Of a stretch of DNA of 64,000 nucleotides, positions 1 through 10,727 are shown piece by piece. The stretch covers positions 24 through 64,023 of the forward strand of contig CANNZV010002313.1 in the NCBI GenBank assembly GCA_947561585.1, written 5' to 3'. The first letter of the stretch is position 1. Every line of letters begins with the position of its first letter. The notes beneath the pieces are model-generated. The model saw only the letters and a program-made list of their open reading frames with translations, made no database searches and was not told the origin of the DNA. The position numbers and the translations under genes are program-made. The stretch is from Caprella mutica (Eukaryota; Arthropoda; Malacostraca; Amphipoda; Caprellidae).

Positions 1-115
1 TATAGCTAGATACTCCGTGAATAAGTGAAGGAATGTAATGAAAAGAGAGAAACACCTGTGACTGCACTCACAAATGGAAGAGATAAAAGAAGAGGTGGTA
101 GCTAGTACTGTGGTA
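1..115 (-). repeat. Dispersed repeat R1, copy 1
   Basis: On the minus strand this segment resembles plus-strand segments near 17,090-17,230 and 22,060-22,170. The shared blocks include CTCTTCCATTYGTGAGTGCAG, ACATTCCTT and CACGGAGTA. The copy runs off the left edge of the window, so its true end is unknown. No protein was recognised. The three copies differ at many positions, which suggests an old, inactive dispersed repeat. Confidence 0.6.
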
Positions 116-308
116 AATGAAGCCTAAGAAAATAGTCACTTACGTAATACAAAAACCATGACTTTGTAGCTAGTTGAAAAACCATGACTACTGCAAGTAG
201 TGATGAAAATGATTAAAACTAGAAAAGACAACTCGTTAGCTAAAAAGAGAGAAGCTATTTCTTACCTTAGATAGTTATCAAATAAAGTTCCAGAGGGCGT
301 GTAAGAAC

Positions 309-553
309 TTGAGGGCTGTACACTCACAGAGTTCCACCAAACTTTTTACCAAGCCCTTCTTACTTTTTCCACAAAGCTTTTAATTGATATCCATGATACT
401 TGCAGGTATCATGGATATCAATTCAATTATAGTTAATAATAATTATATTATTTTTCTTAAATGATCAAAAGTCTCATCGAAAAAGTAGGAGGAGCTTAGC
501 AAATGTCTGGTGGAAAGATTTAAAATAGCTACCCTGTGTGTGTACAGCCCTTT
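309..553. mobile_element. MITE, GGGCCGTACACAC family, diverged copy
   Basis: The ends are inverted: GAGGGCTGTACAC on the left and GTGTACAGCCCTTTA on the right. Subterminal inverted blocks include TCCACCAAACTTTTTACC on the left and the complement of GTCTGGTGGAAAGA on the right. The same layout occurs in better preserved copies at 36,549-36,785 and 56,746-56,841. A palindrome around TATCCATGATACTTGCAG lies in the middle. It codes for nothing and is non-autonomous. TA-rich flanks hint at a TA target, but the duplication is not clear in this copy. Confidence 0.6.
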
Positions 554-1083
554 ACTACAGCACTCACTGTGGATTGTTTTTAGTTTCTCTGTCTCTACCC
601 AACTGTCCAAACTCATTGCTGCCCCAAGTGACAAGGAACCCCTCACTGGTGAGGCAACAGGAAGTCTTCCCACCACAACTAACCTATCAAACAACCAGGA
701 AAGCACGGATAAATAGAGTAGCATAGTTATATTATGCTCAAACAAATAATGCAATGCAGATAACTTGAAAAATGTTGAATTATTCATTGTTAAGTACTAT
801 TGAAGGTAAATGTACCTATCATTATTGATATTTCAGTTTACAATTTTCACATTTGCAGATATAACTACATATAATTTGATAATTTTACTGATTGTAGATA
901 TTTTATAATAGATCCGTGTAGCTACACGATAACTAATTTATAAGATTTGAAAATAATAGGAAATTAGTAAACAGTGATCTGAGAAATTTTCATCATGCAG
1001 ATACACTTTTCATTGATAGTACATCCTAAATATAAAAATAGTTATAGCTAGAGACCTACTATAAACTAGCTAGTTTACATGAA
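554..1083. other. AT-rich stretch, no gene seen
   Basis: The open frames here are short and have no recognisable motif. The stretch lies just 3' of the RCC1-like gene and may contain its 3' untranslated region. Nothing else can be supported. Confidence 0.5.
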
Positions 1084-4000
1084 TTAAACAGCACAACCGA
1101 GTGAGACAAGGAAGCATGTACCCAGATACTGGCCGCTACTCACATGTTTGACGGGCACACCAAGTAGTGCTGTGACTTGGAGAGGATCAGGGCATTTATT
1201 GGTGATGCTGGTACCTAACTGACCACAGCGATTAGACCCCCAGCTGAAGACTTTGCAATCTACAGACCAATAGTGAAAGAAAAGTCAAAAGCAACATAGA
1301 TACCCATCTAGCTAACTACTTTTATAAAATATTATAAAATAGTTAACTTATTATTCAAATATTTCAGATTCTTTATTTAATTTGGAATTGACAACTACTG
1401 TGATTATGTTTAGAAATGATGTAGCTAGTATGTTAGAGATTAAGTTAATCAAAATTGAGTGCTAAATAACAGATTGTATGGTAACTAATAGCTATTTATT
1501 AAATAGCTAGCTAATTCAGATTACATTATTTGTGAATGAATAACTCACCTCTTGTTAAGACAAGAGTGTGATGAGATCCACAGGACACTTGAATAGCTTT
1601 TTCATGTGCGAGTGCTTTTAAGAATAAAGGAGTTTGGATAAAGCTTTCACCTCTCACTGTGCACTGGTACATATTATTGGCTCCCCAACAATAGACCTGT
1701 GGAAGTGATATAGAAATTGTAAGCTAATTCATCTTCAAAATACAATAAAGCATTTAGGCATGTAAGAACACTATTTTTTCATGATAATAAATCTACTTAG
1801 AAGGAGATATACTCAAATATTCATTCAACAAGTTTGTGAAGACATTAGCTATACCTACTAGTGGAAATCTATTAAAATTTCTCAAATTAAAAAAAAAAAA
1901 AGTCGGAAAATATTAAATGAAAAAATAACTAACGTCCACATATGCTTAGTTTATAATAATGTCCAAATGCTAATTAATAATTACAATAGTTTTATGAAAA
2001 GTTAAATTTATTCCATTCAAATGACAGCCAATTTACCTGCCCAAATTGCGTGACAGCAACACAGTGATTTTCACCAGAGGAAACATCTATGATAGACCCG
2101 TCACTACCCAATGCACCTTCTACCTTCTCTGAAAAAAGGAACATTTCATTGAATAGACTCAACACGTTGCGTGCGGTAGTCAAAAACTAGGTTTCCACTG
2201 CATTGCGGGAGATTAAAAGTTCCACCATATCTGTACTAGTAACACAATTGAGCTGAAATTGCGGTTCATATCCATTGCTAGTACTACCAATTACACAAAT
2301 AAAATTGCGTGTCCACCGGTGGGCATTTCGCAATGTAAAGCATCTGGTTCTACTGCATTGCGGGGTGCCCACCCGTGGTCACTGCTTGATGTCAAAAAAC
2401 GGCACATCTGACTCGTTTTTTTCTTCAATTATTCAAGTTTGTAAATAAATGTGTATTGTTTCTCGGTGGTAAGAATGAATATAGCTTTTTATAATCATAC
2501 AAAAATTAATATATGTCACCTATCATAAAAATATTATTATAAGTCAGCTGTTAAATTTTATTCTGGTCTATTTCTCGTATCTTCCTTAGGACGTGTCTTA
2601 CATAGGATTTCGTTTTTTTTATGGTATATGAAGAAATTTGATAATCCCAATGAATTTTCATTTCCGTGTGATATTCCAAATGATTCTAGTTCAGAATAAT
2701 GCATTTGTAAAAATGACTTGAAATATGTTAGTAGATGAATTCACAAAAAGAGTTAGCCAAAAAGTTACAAATTCTAATCTGAGAGTGAAAACATTCTGTA
2801 ATGCCTGACATGAGCATCCATACATACATAGCTACATCCCGTATTTCAATTTGCAGCATTAAATATAAATCAATTAATTCAAAGTTCTAACTATTTAACG
2901 AAAGTTATTCGTGAAAGAATTCACTGGATTTATATTTGGTAGCTACATATGTAAATGAACGGTTTTACAGATATGAAATATTTCTCGTATTTTTCGCTAT
3001 ATTCCTATGGTCTACTTAATGTTTAAAATATGATCAGTTGCTCATAGAAGAAAATTGATATCCTATAATAAAGCAATTAGAAATATAGTTTTACTCAAAA
3101 AATTTATTTTAATTTTCTCAATTTCAATGCAAATTGTTATAGGTAGTGCCATATTTACTTAGTGGTCAAATTCCATGATTAATGATCATGATAACTGTCA
3201 TTCACTTATAAACTCAATACATAGCTATTAAAAAATAAAAGTAAAATATATAAAATTTTCCCGTTTATACAAGTTTTTTGAAGATGATCAAGTTTTTTTA
3301 AATGACCCACCGGTGGGTCACCAGCATTGTACTAGAAGCGGCAGTGACCCACCGGTGGGTCACCCCGCACGCAACGTGTTAATTAGCTTCATCACTTATT
3401 TCATATTAAGGAGAATGTCCTTAAAAAGACTGATAGGAAAACAATATCCATTCCAAAATTACACCCATTTCCAAAAAGATTATTGAAATTGTGTCAGCAG
3501 CGAGGGGGTATGAATTTGTATCAGCAGCGAGGGGAATTCATAATTCATATACCTAATAGCTAATAATCAAATTATTTTTATTTTAATAGTTTTTTTTAAA
3601 ACTAATTATTTCAATCATATATATATATTTCTTCTTATAATGTTGAAAATGTGGAAGGGGTATGAATTTACCAGACATTCTATCAATATTGACAACCTTA
3701 GCTCAGCACTAGAGGGGAGTTTTAACACGTTCCCCGCGTATTGAGCCACCGGTGGTACAAAACGCTTTTTTAACATGCAAATAATAAATAGTTCAGTGAT
3801 GATTCAAAATTGGATCAGTATTTTATTGAATTATAAGTCTAGATCTATATATTGCAAAAGAAAACACTCCAGAGCTTCCAAAACGATGTATCACACAGCA
3901 CTGTTTAAATATGCCAAAAAATTCATCCGCGGTGAGTGTTAAGAGGGTAGACCGGTACAATGATGCTATTTTAGACAGGATATGGCTAGTTCAATATATT

Positions 4001-4902
4001 TTTTAATCATTAAAATTCATAATTTCATATTACTGTCAGAGAATTATTAGCAGAGATTAGTTAGCTAGCTACTAACTTGGAAGTGCAGAATAGGGGTATT
4101 CCGTAGTATCACGACCAAGCTGCCCAAATTCATTGCTACCACAGGCATAAACCTCTGCACTTGACATCAGAAAAAGAGTGTGATTCACACCACTTGCAAC
4201 TGAGGAAGGAAATAAATAGCTAATAAAAGAAGAGAATTTAGAGAGGAGTTATAAGATTTGGCATAACTAGCAAAGCTTTTTAATTTTTTTGATTAAACAT
4301 ATACATTGTAGCTATTTATAACTATTTAACCAAGTATGTAAAAATATTAATTAGAAATAGGTTTTAGTTTTTCAATTTCATAAAGGATTTCCAATACAAT
4401 TTGGTTTAAACTGGAATAGTCTCATTTTAATTAACAAAAACTGTTACAGGTCACATTGAAGAGAGTGATTTAGTGCAGTTATAACCATGGGTACCACACA
4501 GGTTATTATTTATGAACTTTTTCATATGGTGCACCAAAGTTAACAGAAAAGTGTGCTAACTCATACCAATCAACAATAGCTTATGTTTAAAAATAGCTTG
4601 TAGCTACCAAAAATCAAAGATAAATAACTGTATTATAGCTACTAATGTCCAAAGAATTAAAATTAGCAATAGTGATGCTCAGATTGGCTACTAATTAGTT
4701 GAATCTATTTGTATCAAGAATTATTTTCCTCACCCTTAATAACATCAAAAGGTAAATCAGTGATGTGTTTCTGTAGCACAGGTGACTGCAAGGTACACTC
4801 TTCATCAAAGTCTTCCATCTCACCAGACTCTTCATCGTATTTCTTCACACCCAGCTGGTAAGAAGAATTCAAACCCCAACAGAAAACGGATGACTTGGAC
4901 AT
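1084..4902 (-). CDS. RCC1-repeat protein, five exons, 235 aa
   Basis: The exons, in coding order on the minus strand, are 4902-4734, 4199-4077, 2128-2037, 1696-1549 and 1259-1084. All junctions are GT-AG and the phases join without breaks. The spliced product has four RCC1-type blade motifs: VFCWGLNSSYQLG (residues 6-18), VYACGSNEFGQLG (73-85), VYCWGANNMYQC (129-140) and VFSWGSNRCGQLG (181-193). Between them are the SG.NH.LFL and SCGSHHTLVL type segments expected of the family. RCC1 repeats form beta-propellers, usually with seven blades, and act as exchange factors or protein-binding scaffolds. Only about four blades are visible here. Either the protein is small, or the last exon really ends at the GTGAGT at 1134-1129 and further exons lie outside the window. 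The start is the ATG at 4902. The exact family member cannot be named. Confidence 0.82.
2163..3378. mobile_element. TTAA-target (piggyBac-like) non-autonomous element
   Basis: It lies in the second intron of the RCC1-like gene. The terminal inverted repeat is CACGTTGCGTGCGG on the left and CCGCACGCAACGTG on the right. TTAA follows the right end at 3379-3382; TCAA at 2159-2162 is probably a mutated TTAA on the left. A subterminal palindromic motif, GTGACCCACCGGTGGGTCAC, sits inside the right end. TTAA duplication is the hallmark of piggyBac-type transposases. No transposase reading frame is present, so the copy is non-autonomous. Confidence 0.75.
3726..3938. mobile_element. Short TTAA-target MITE
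   Basis: A 213-bp segment is bounded by TTAA on both sides (3722-3725 and 3939-3942). Its termini CACGTTCCCCGCG and CCGCGGTGAGTG are imperfectly inverted and related to those of the larger element at 2163-3378. An ACCGGTGG motif lies near the left end, as in the larger element. It sits in the same RCC1 intron and does not interrupt any exon. Confidence 0.65.
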
Positions 4903-5358
4903 GTTGGATTATCACCACAGTAGCCTATCGTAGTTTCATTTAAAGTGTTTTCAATTATATTAGCTATTGAGAAGATGATGGTTAATTTATAACGGTGAAA
5001 GAAAACAGTTTCATATGAAATACTACACTAATTAGAATTCTAACTCATTTCTTCAATTTATTCTTACAAGAACATTAAATTTATTCAATGATAGTGAAGA
5101 AAAATCAGGAAAATCTTTGATGTATTTTGAAGGTGCCAATTTTTTATTTTTGATATACTGAGAATCTGGTTAATGAAAGTTTGAAACCTAGGCAAGATTC
5201 TTCTATGCTGGGAAATGATGGAATAGACTACTAAAGTAAAGAGAGTGCTATTCTTACTCAGTTTATCAGCAAAAATGTACCATATTCTACACACTGGCAG
5301 TCTGGGTAGGTTGAGGTATAACCCCAGTCATCATAATATGAGACTTTTATATTATTTT
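4903..5358. other. Upstream flank of the RCC1-like gene
   Basis: This segment probably holds the promoter and 5' untranslated region of the minus-strand RCC1-like gene. No convincing TATA box or initiator pair was found. A fragment near 5280-5310 (CATATTCTACACACTGG) looks like one end of the CCAGTCTGCAGAAT MITE family. The open frames here look random. Confidence 0.4.
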
Positions 5359-5829
5359 TAGGGATGGGATGAAGTATCGGTAACGGCAATTTTTCTGGTA
5401 TCAGTATCAGCAATTTTACTGGTATCGGTACTCGGTATTGGCATTTTTTTCTGGTATCGGTAGCTACTCGGTATCGGTATAGACAAAAAAGTTCCGATAC
5501 TTTGCCGATACCACTAGCAGCTATATAAAAAAATCTATAATATAATTTATTGTAAATTATTTATCTATAAATGAAAATTTTAAATTTAAATTGATGTAAC
5601 AATGATTTCATTCATATAGCTAGGTAATCCTAATTTTCAAAATTTATAATTGATTAATCTCATTTAAATAGTTAAAGTATGGTATCGGCATCAGTATAAG
5701 TGAAAATCAAGGTATCGGTGTCGGCAGGGTATCGGTATCAGGGAAAATCTAGGCATCGGTATCGGTGAAAAGCCAAGGTATCAATATTGGCCTGGTATCG
5801 GTGAAAATTTTGGTATCGTCCCATCTCTA
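5359..5829. mobile_element. hAT-like MITE built of GGTATCGG motifs
   Basis: The left terminus TAGGGATGGGATGAAGTATC is mirrored by GATACC...GTCCCATCTCTA on the right. The interior is made largely of repeated GGTATCGGTA-type motifs pointing inward from both ends. The bases flanking the two ends (ATTATTTT and ATATTTTT) match at 6 of 8 positions, which fits a decayed 8-bp duplication of hAT type. The GATGGGACGATACC end resembles that of the element at 7387-8599. It is non-coding. Confidence 0.65.
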
Positions 5830-5974
5830 ATATTTTTAACAATTCAGTCAATTCTTAATTAATTTCTTTCTATATTTACATGTATTTGGTTAGAAGAGAG
5901 GCCAAAATAGAGAATTTCTTGGAGAACAGTTTACCAGTTAGAGGAGACACATTATGTCATTATGCAGAGTCAAC

Positions 5975-6205
5975 CAAGTAAAATAGTATGGCTCTTAAAC
6001 TCTCCATTTGTCTCTCAAGACATCAGCTCTCTCCAAAGACCAAAAAATAACCAAATTTCTCTTCCAAATTGATGAAATTATCAAAAATGCTCTCCAAAAT
6101 AACACTGTAGCATAGGAGAACAATAGATATTTATTTCCATTTGCAATTGAAGGGCTAAAAATAACTCATAAAATTGCCATTAAGGACATGCTTCATTACC
6201 TGGTA
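5975..6205. repeat. Repeat family R2, copy 1
   Basis: This is a roughly 230-bp repeat beginning near CTCTCCATTTGTCTCTC and ending near GACATGCTTCATTACCTGG. It is rich in CTCTCCAAA motifs and contains GCATAGGAGA and TTGCAATTGAAGGGCTAAAA. Further copies lie at 10,247-10,478, 10,500-10,720 and 11,450-11,862. No coding capacity is evident. Confidence 0.65.
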
Positions 6206-6410
6206 TGTCAGTTAAAGTCAATTAATTGGCTTACATTTCAAAAGGTCAAAACTTAAATATGTAATTGGATTAAAATTTTGAATTAATTCCTATGTAGTAT
6301 GTCCCCATGTTAATTTAGTCTTGAAATTGTCAAAGATGAGCTAAAATTGAAAATTGGCTCGGCTCAGAATTTATGAGAAATTTTCACTCAAAAAATAGCT
6401 TACAGTTTGC

Positions 6411-6632
6411 CCAGTCTGTATTTGGTGCACACAATTCCACTGACTTTTTCAAAAAGATGAAAAAATCCACAAACAATTTGGCTGATCCACCAACATTTTG
6501 CCTATTTATCCACCTAAAATTAATAGTAACATAGGAAAATAGCTAAAAATACACGGACTTTGCTATAATATTATTTTCAAAGGGGGGAAAATTCCACTGA
6601 CAAGTTGGTGGGATTTACCATGCAAATAGGGC
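6411..6632. mobile_element. MITE, CCAGTCTGTATTTGGTGCA family, copy 1
   Basis: The left end CCAGTCTGTATTTGGTGCA and internal blocks such as GGCTGATCCACCAACATTTT and ATTCCACTGACAAGT are shared with copies at 9270-9503 and 9753-9988. The right end is degraded (ACCATGCAAATAGGG) compared with ACCATGAAATACAGACTGG in the better copy. It is non-coding and lies among other nested repeats. Confidence 0.65.
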
Positions 6633-6848
6633 TGTACCGATACTATTAGTATCGGTACTCATTATATCTCTGGGGTTATGATATAAACCCAACTAATAAT
6701 GATTACATGAAGCTAGAATTAAAATGTATATTTATTTATCTAACTATATTATTATACTGAAAGGGTTCTTCTAATTTCTTTACTATTTGAAGAAGGCTAA
6801 ATAAACGAAAGGGTAATGGTTTTATTTTAATATTAATAACAGACTAGG

Positions 6849-7250
6849 TCTAAGATTCCTCCTGCCGTGTCGGGAAAAGCTTTGAATGATATGCTAAGGA
6901 AACAGCAAGCAGATAAACAAAAAGCTCAAGAAGAAAAGGAAGGCAGGAAAAGGTTGAGAGAAGAAAAGAGACAGGAGAAGGTAAATCTACAAGCTACTAA
7001 GAAAAAGAAACGTCCAGATGTGAGTGATGAAGAAGATTTGGTTTTTGATGACGATTCTCTCAATCAGGAAGATATGGAAGTGTGTCATGCGTGTCTGGGA
7101 AAGGAGGGGTGGAACGACAATGGTAAAGCATGGATTGGATGCTTAGATGTCAAATGTAGTCTTTGGTTCCAAAAAGAATTCATATCTGACAAAGTCTGTG
7201 AGATAAATGAAGAAGAGGTGGATGATTTTCATGCAAAGAAAAAAAAATGA
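6849..7250 (+). pseudogene. Relic of pogo-type transposase C-terminus (degenerate PHD)
   Basis: The frame from about 6864 to the stop at 7248-7250 encodes a lysine/glutamate-rich coiled stretch (MLRKQQADKQKAQEEKEGRK) followed by an acidic run. It ends in VCHACLGKEGWNDNGKAWIGC. This parallels the end of the transposase at 12,655-15,089, where the order is FLRKKQDDKVRQLEEKEERK, acidic run, VCAACLSRDGW...WIGCSTCERWLH. The remaining zinc ligands are broken: the CERWLHKSC core has become KCSLWFQKEF. The catalytic DDE part is absent upstream. It is therefore a truncated relic, not a gene. Confidence 0.75.
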
Positions 7251-7386
7251 TCACGATACCATTTCAAATAATTCACAATTGATTATTTACATTATTATAA
7301 GGAAGTTAACTTTATTTTGTTAGAATTTATTATTTGAGTTGTGTTAAAACCGTAAATAAATATAAATACTATCCCAGTCTGCAAAG

Positions 7387-8599
7387 TAGTGATGGGACGA
7401 TACCAAGATTTTTAATGATTCCGATTCTATCCAAATGTAACGATTCCCGATACGATTCCCAATACCTAATTATATTTTTATTAGGCTAGATATTTAGCTA
7501 ACTAATGGTACCTTACCAAGTACCATATTAAATCTTCAATAATATTAATAATTAATAAGTTAATTTTTACTTAGTAGTGTTTACAAGTATGTTGAAACTT
7601 ATATGGTAAAGCCATATAGATATAGGTTTTATTGAAACTGTTTTAACACATTAGTTTTCATTTTATTGAGTAGCTAATCATTAAAGGTCCTCTCCAGGCT
7701 CCAGAAAAAAATGAGTTTATTAAATAATATTATAGAACTAAGGTCTAGGATCATTAATCTACAAACTGCTTAAAATTTAATTCAGCATATATTTTTCTAT
7801 TATTCTATATGCTCTTAAATTTTTTAATATTTTCTTAGTGCAACAATTGTACGAAACACCAATTTGACGCTGAAGAAAGTGATTGTACACTCTTAGTTTA
7901 GATTTCCAATTAGAATTTTATAAACAAAAAATGCATGTTCGGTCTTTATTTAACATTTGAATTGGTTTCCTGAAGTATAAAATGTTTCTATAATTAGTTT
8001 CTCAAATTTTGTACCTTTACTGTAATATTTAATAGTGAATTGATAATACCTACCCAGCTGACATTCAAAACAAATGGTGTAGCTACATTCTTTTTCTTCT
8101 GACTGAAAATTAGCAAATCGGAAGTAAAATTGGTTTTGTAATGTTTTGATCATAAAAATCTTTAAAACCATATAAAATTAGCTATAAATATGCCTTCATT
8201 TCATGGGACTTGCAGCAAAACTATTAGAAGCATTAGCCTCATTGATTTAAATGATAAAAAAATTGCTTGGAGGGGACCCTGGACCTTTAATGTAAATAAT
8301 ATTAAATAAAAACCTAAATTAAGTTAATAGTTAGACTATTGGAAGTCTGGAATATATCTAATTTAATTGAAATTACAGTAAAAGATATTATTTAACTAGT
8401 TACTAACTTATTAGAAAGTATTACATACACTACATTTTAAGTTTTACAGCGACATATATATACGTATTACCATGTTACATATAATACACAAATAATCGTT
8501 TTAGGTATAGAAATCGCCCTAAAATTTTGATACTTCGATTCCGATACCTTGAAAAACTCCGATTCTCCGATACGATTCCAATTAATCGTCCCATCACTA
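7387..8599. mobile_element. hAT-like element with 8-bp target duplication
   Basis: The element starts TAGTGATGGGACGATACC and ends with the inverted GTATCGGAGAATCGGAGTTT-type sequence closing in CGTCCCATCACTA. Identical 8-bp direct repeats CTGCAAAG flank it at 7379-7386 and 8600-8607. An 8-bp duplication is characteristic of hAT transposases. At 1,213 bp it has no transposase frame. About 600 bp of it is a second element (7685-8286) inserted at a TTAA. Confidence 0.85.
7685..8286. mobile_element. TTAA-target MITE, AGGTCCTCTCC family, copy 1
   Basis: This 602-bp segment is bounded by TTAA at 7681-7684 and 8287-8290. Its ends are AGGTCCTCTCCAGGCTCC on the left and TTGGAGGGGACCCTGGACCT on the right. 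A copy in the opposite orientation lies at 20,317-20,926, with similar ends and shared internal blocks. It is non-coding; reading frames inside are accidental. It sits inside the hAT-like element at 7387-8599 and is therefore younger. Confidence 0.8.
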
Positions 8600-8964
8600 C
8601 TGCAAAGCATGCACGATCAGTCTCCAAATATTTAATTCTTGGTGCAATTTCTCTCCAAAGATTCCCCAATTTCTCTCCAAATGACCAAAAATCTCATAAT
8701 ACTCTCCAATAATTACATGTAAACATAGGAATTAATTAGAAAATTGTCGCCGTATAATTCAGAAGACTAATTTCAAGGTCTCAATAGTCGCCGGATAAAC
8801 TTCACAACTCCATGCATCTTTTGCAGACTGGATACTATCTAGGTATTTCTACATTGGACGTGCTGTGAAACTTAAGTTAAGAAAACTGAATAATATTGAA
8901 TATATTTTAGTTCACATGTGATGAGAAATGATCTGTGATATATCTCCATTGTCACTGCATTTAT

Positions 8965-9109
8965 CCAGCCTGCAGAATATGGGACATTTTCAACATTTTC
9001 TGTGAAAACAATCCTTAATTTCCTCCTATATTTACATGTATTTTACTGAGAATAAGAAGGCAAAATAGAGGATTTCCTGGAAAACAGTTAACCAGTTCTT
9101 GCAGTCTGG
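8965..9109. mobile_element. MITE, CCAGTCTGCAGAAT family, short copy
   Basis: The left end is CCAGCCTGCAGAATATGGG and the right end GCAGTCTGG is weak. The interior (AATCCTTAATTTCCTCCTAT and ACATGTATTTTACTGAGAA) reappears inverted at 10,728-11,147. That second copy is interrupted by another MITE, so this copy shows the uninterrupted arrangement. Confidence 0.6.
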
Positions 9110-9269
9110 GCATTTATAAGTATTTTTCTACTCTAATTAATAAAGGATTACTATTTATTTGATTTATGAGGCATGTTGTCATATTGATACATTTATTCAG
9201 TTTAAAATGAGTTTTATTGTCATCCGGTAATCTGTCAAAAATAATATGAAACAGTTCGGTACTTGTAAA

Positions 9270-9503
9270 CCAGTCTGTATTTGGTGCACAAAATTCCAGA
9301 CTTATTGAAAAAGCTGAAAAAATCCACCATAAATTTCCAGTAATTTGGCTGATCCACCAACATTTTAGCCATTTTTCCACCAAAAATTAATGGTAACATA
9401 GGTATAAATAGGTAAAAATCCACCGACTTTGACAGAATATTATTTTCAATGGAAAAAAATTCCACCGACAAGTCGGTGGAATTTACCATGAAATACAGAC
9501 TGG
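9270..9503. mobile_element. MITE, CCAGTCTGTATTTGGTGCA family, copy 2
   Basis: This is the best preserved copy. It starts CCAGTCTGTATTTGGTGCA and ends ACCATGAAATACAGACTGG, with the subterminal inverted pair AAAATTCC / TCGGTGGAATT. A CCGACAAGTCGG palindrome lies near the right end. TA follows the right end. The family is non-autonomous. Confidence 0.75.
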
Positions 9504-9752
9504 TAATTGTAAATATATTACGAAAACGTCCGATTAATCAAAAACTTTCCGGTAATAGTTCAGAAACTAACTTTTTTACAATTCCGAAATGATATTATTT
9601 TTACTAAATATCTAGCGGGTTTTCCAGATAGCACCGAAAATATTCGTGAAGTAAAATTCCCTCTGAGCAGTTGTAAACAAGAGATAGTGTCAGGTGGTTC
9701 TCCGGAATGGCGGTGTCGAGTTCTTGGCTTCCAAAGACTGAGAGGCGCTATA

Positions 9753-9988
9753 CCAGTCTGTATTTGGTGCACAAAATCCCACTGACTTTTTCATAATGCT
9801 GAATAAATTCACAATAAATTTGCAGTATTTTGGCTGATCCACCAACATTTTCCCAATTAATCACCGAAAATTAATGGTAACATAGGAATAAATAGCTGAA
9901 AATCCACCGACTTTGCCAGAATATTATTATCAAAGGATGAAAAATTCCACCGACATGTCGGAGGGATTTTTTATCATGTTACAGAGTA
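9753..9988. mobile_element. MITE, CCAGTCTGTATTTGGTGCA family, copy 3
   Basis: It begins CCAGTCTGTATTTGGTGCA directly after a TA and matches copy 2 through the GGCTGATCCACCAACATTTT block and the CCGACATGTCGG palindrome. The right terminus has decayed. A detached right end of the family (GACATGTCGGTAAAATTTAC then ATACAGACTG) lies at 10,148-10,190. Confidence 0.65.
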
Positions 9989-10147
9989 TGTCAGTTAAAG
10001 CCAATTAATTGGCTTAGATTTCAAAAGGTCAAAACTCAGATATGTCTAATTGGCTTAAAATATTGAATTCATTCCTATGTTCCCTGGTCCAGTTCCCATG
10101 TTAATTTTGTCTTGAAATCTTCAAAAAATGAGCCAATTATGTTAATT
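9989..10147. repeat. Repeat shared with 6205-6360
   Basis: The segment with AATTAATTGGCTTAGATTTC, AAAAGGTCAAAACTCAGATA and CCATGTTAATTTTGTCTTGA matches 6205-6360 with small differences. Both copies follow immediately after ATGTCAGTTAAAG. No coding sense was found. Confidence 0.6.
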
Positions 10148-10246
10148 CCACAGACATGTCGGTAAAATTTACCATGAAATACAGACTGTCTGGTAAGGTA
10201 ATTGCCAATTGGTTCACTACCCTATATCAATAAGATCATTTGATCA

Positions 10247-10478
10247 GACCCAAGTGAAATTGTATGTCTCATAAACTCACCATTTGTCTCTCTAGCTCTC
10301 TCCAAAATTCAACAAATTCTCTCCAAATTGATCAAATTATCATAAATTCTCTCCAAAATAACATTGTAGCATAGGAGAAAAATAGAAAAAACTTGCCATT
10401 TGCAATTGAAGGGCTAAAAATAACTGTCACAAACTCGCCATTAAAATGGCGAGTTTGGACATGCTTTATTACTTGGGG
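10247..10478. repeat. Repeat family R2, copy 2
   Basis: This copy contains CATTTGTCTCTC, the CTCTCCAAA blocks, CATTGTAGCATAGGAGAAAAA and the hairpin AACTCGCCATTAAAATGGCGAGTTT. Its uninterrupted ACATTGTAGCATAGG at about 10,363-10,377 is the empty-site equivalent for the MITE inserted in copy 4. Confidence 0.7.
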
Positions 10479-10499
10479 TCAGACCAAGTATTTATTATA

Positions 10500-10720
10500 G
10501 TATGTCTCATAAACTCTCCATTTGTCTCTCCAGCTCTCTACAAAAATAACCAAATTTCTCTCCAAAAATGATCAAATTATCATAAATTCTCTCCAAATTA
10601 ACATTGCAGCATAGGGAGAAAATTAGATATTTCTCACCATTTGCAATTGAAGGGCTCAAAATAATTGTCACAAACTCGCCATTAAAATAGCTAGTTTGGA
10701 CGTGATTTATTACTTGGCCA
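10500..10720. repeat. Repeat family R2, copy 3
   Basis: This copy lies just downstream of copy 2 in the same orientation and has the same block order. Its CGCCATTAAAATAGC hairpin is partly decayed. A minus-strand open frame through it is accidental, since the same frame is broken in the other copies. Confidence 0.65.
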
Positions 10721-10727
10721 CCAGTCT

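Noticed and set aside
443..787. 114-codon minus-strand frame downstream of the RCC1-like gene, considered as a further exon
   Set aside because: It contains no RCC1 blade motif and part of it lies in a MITE (309-553).
7950..8171. 73-codon minus-strand frame
   Set aside because: It lies inside a non-coding TTAA-target MITE; the corresponding region of the copy at 20,317-20,926 is not conserved as an open frame.
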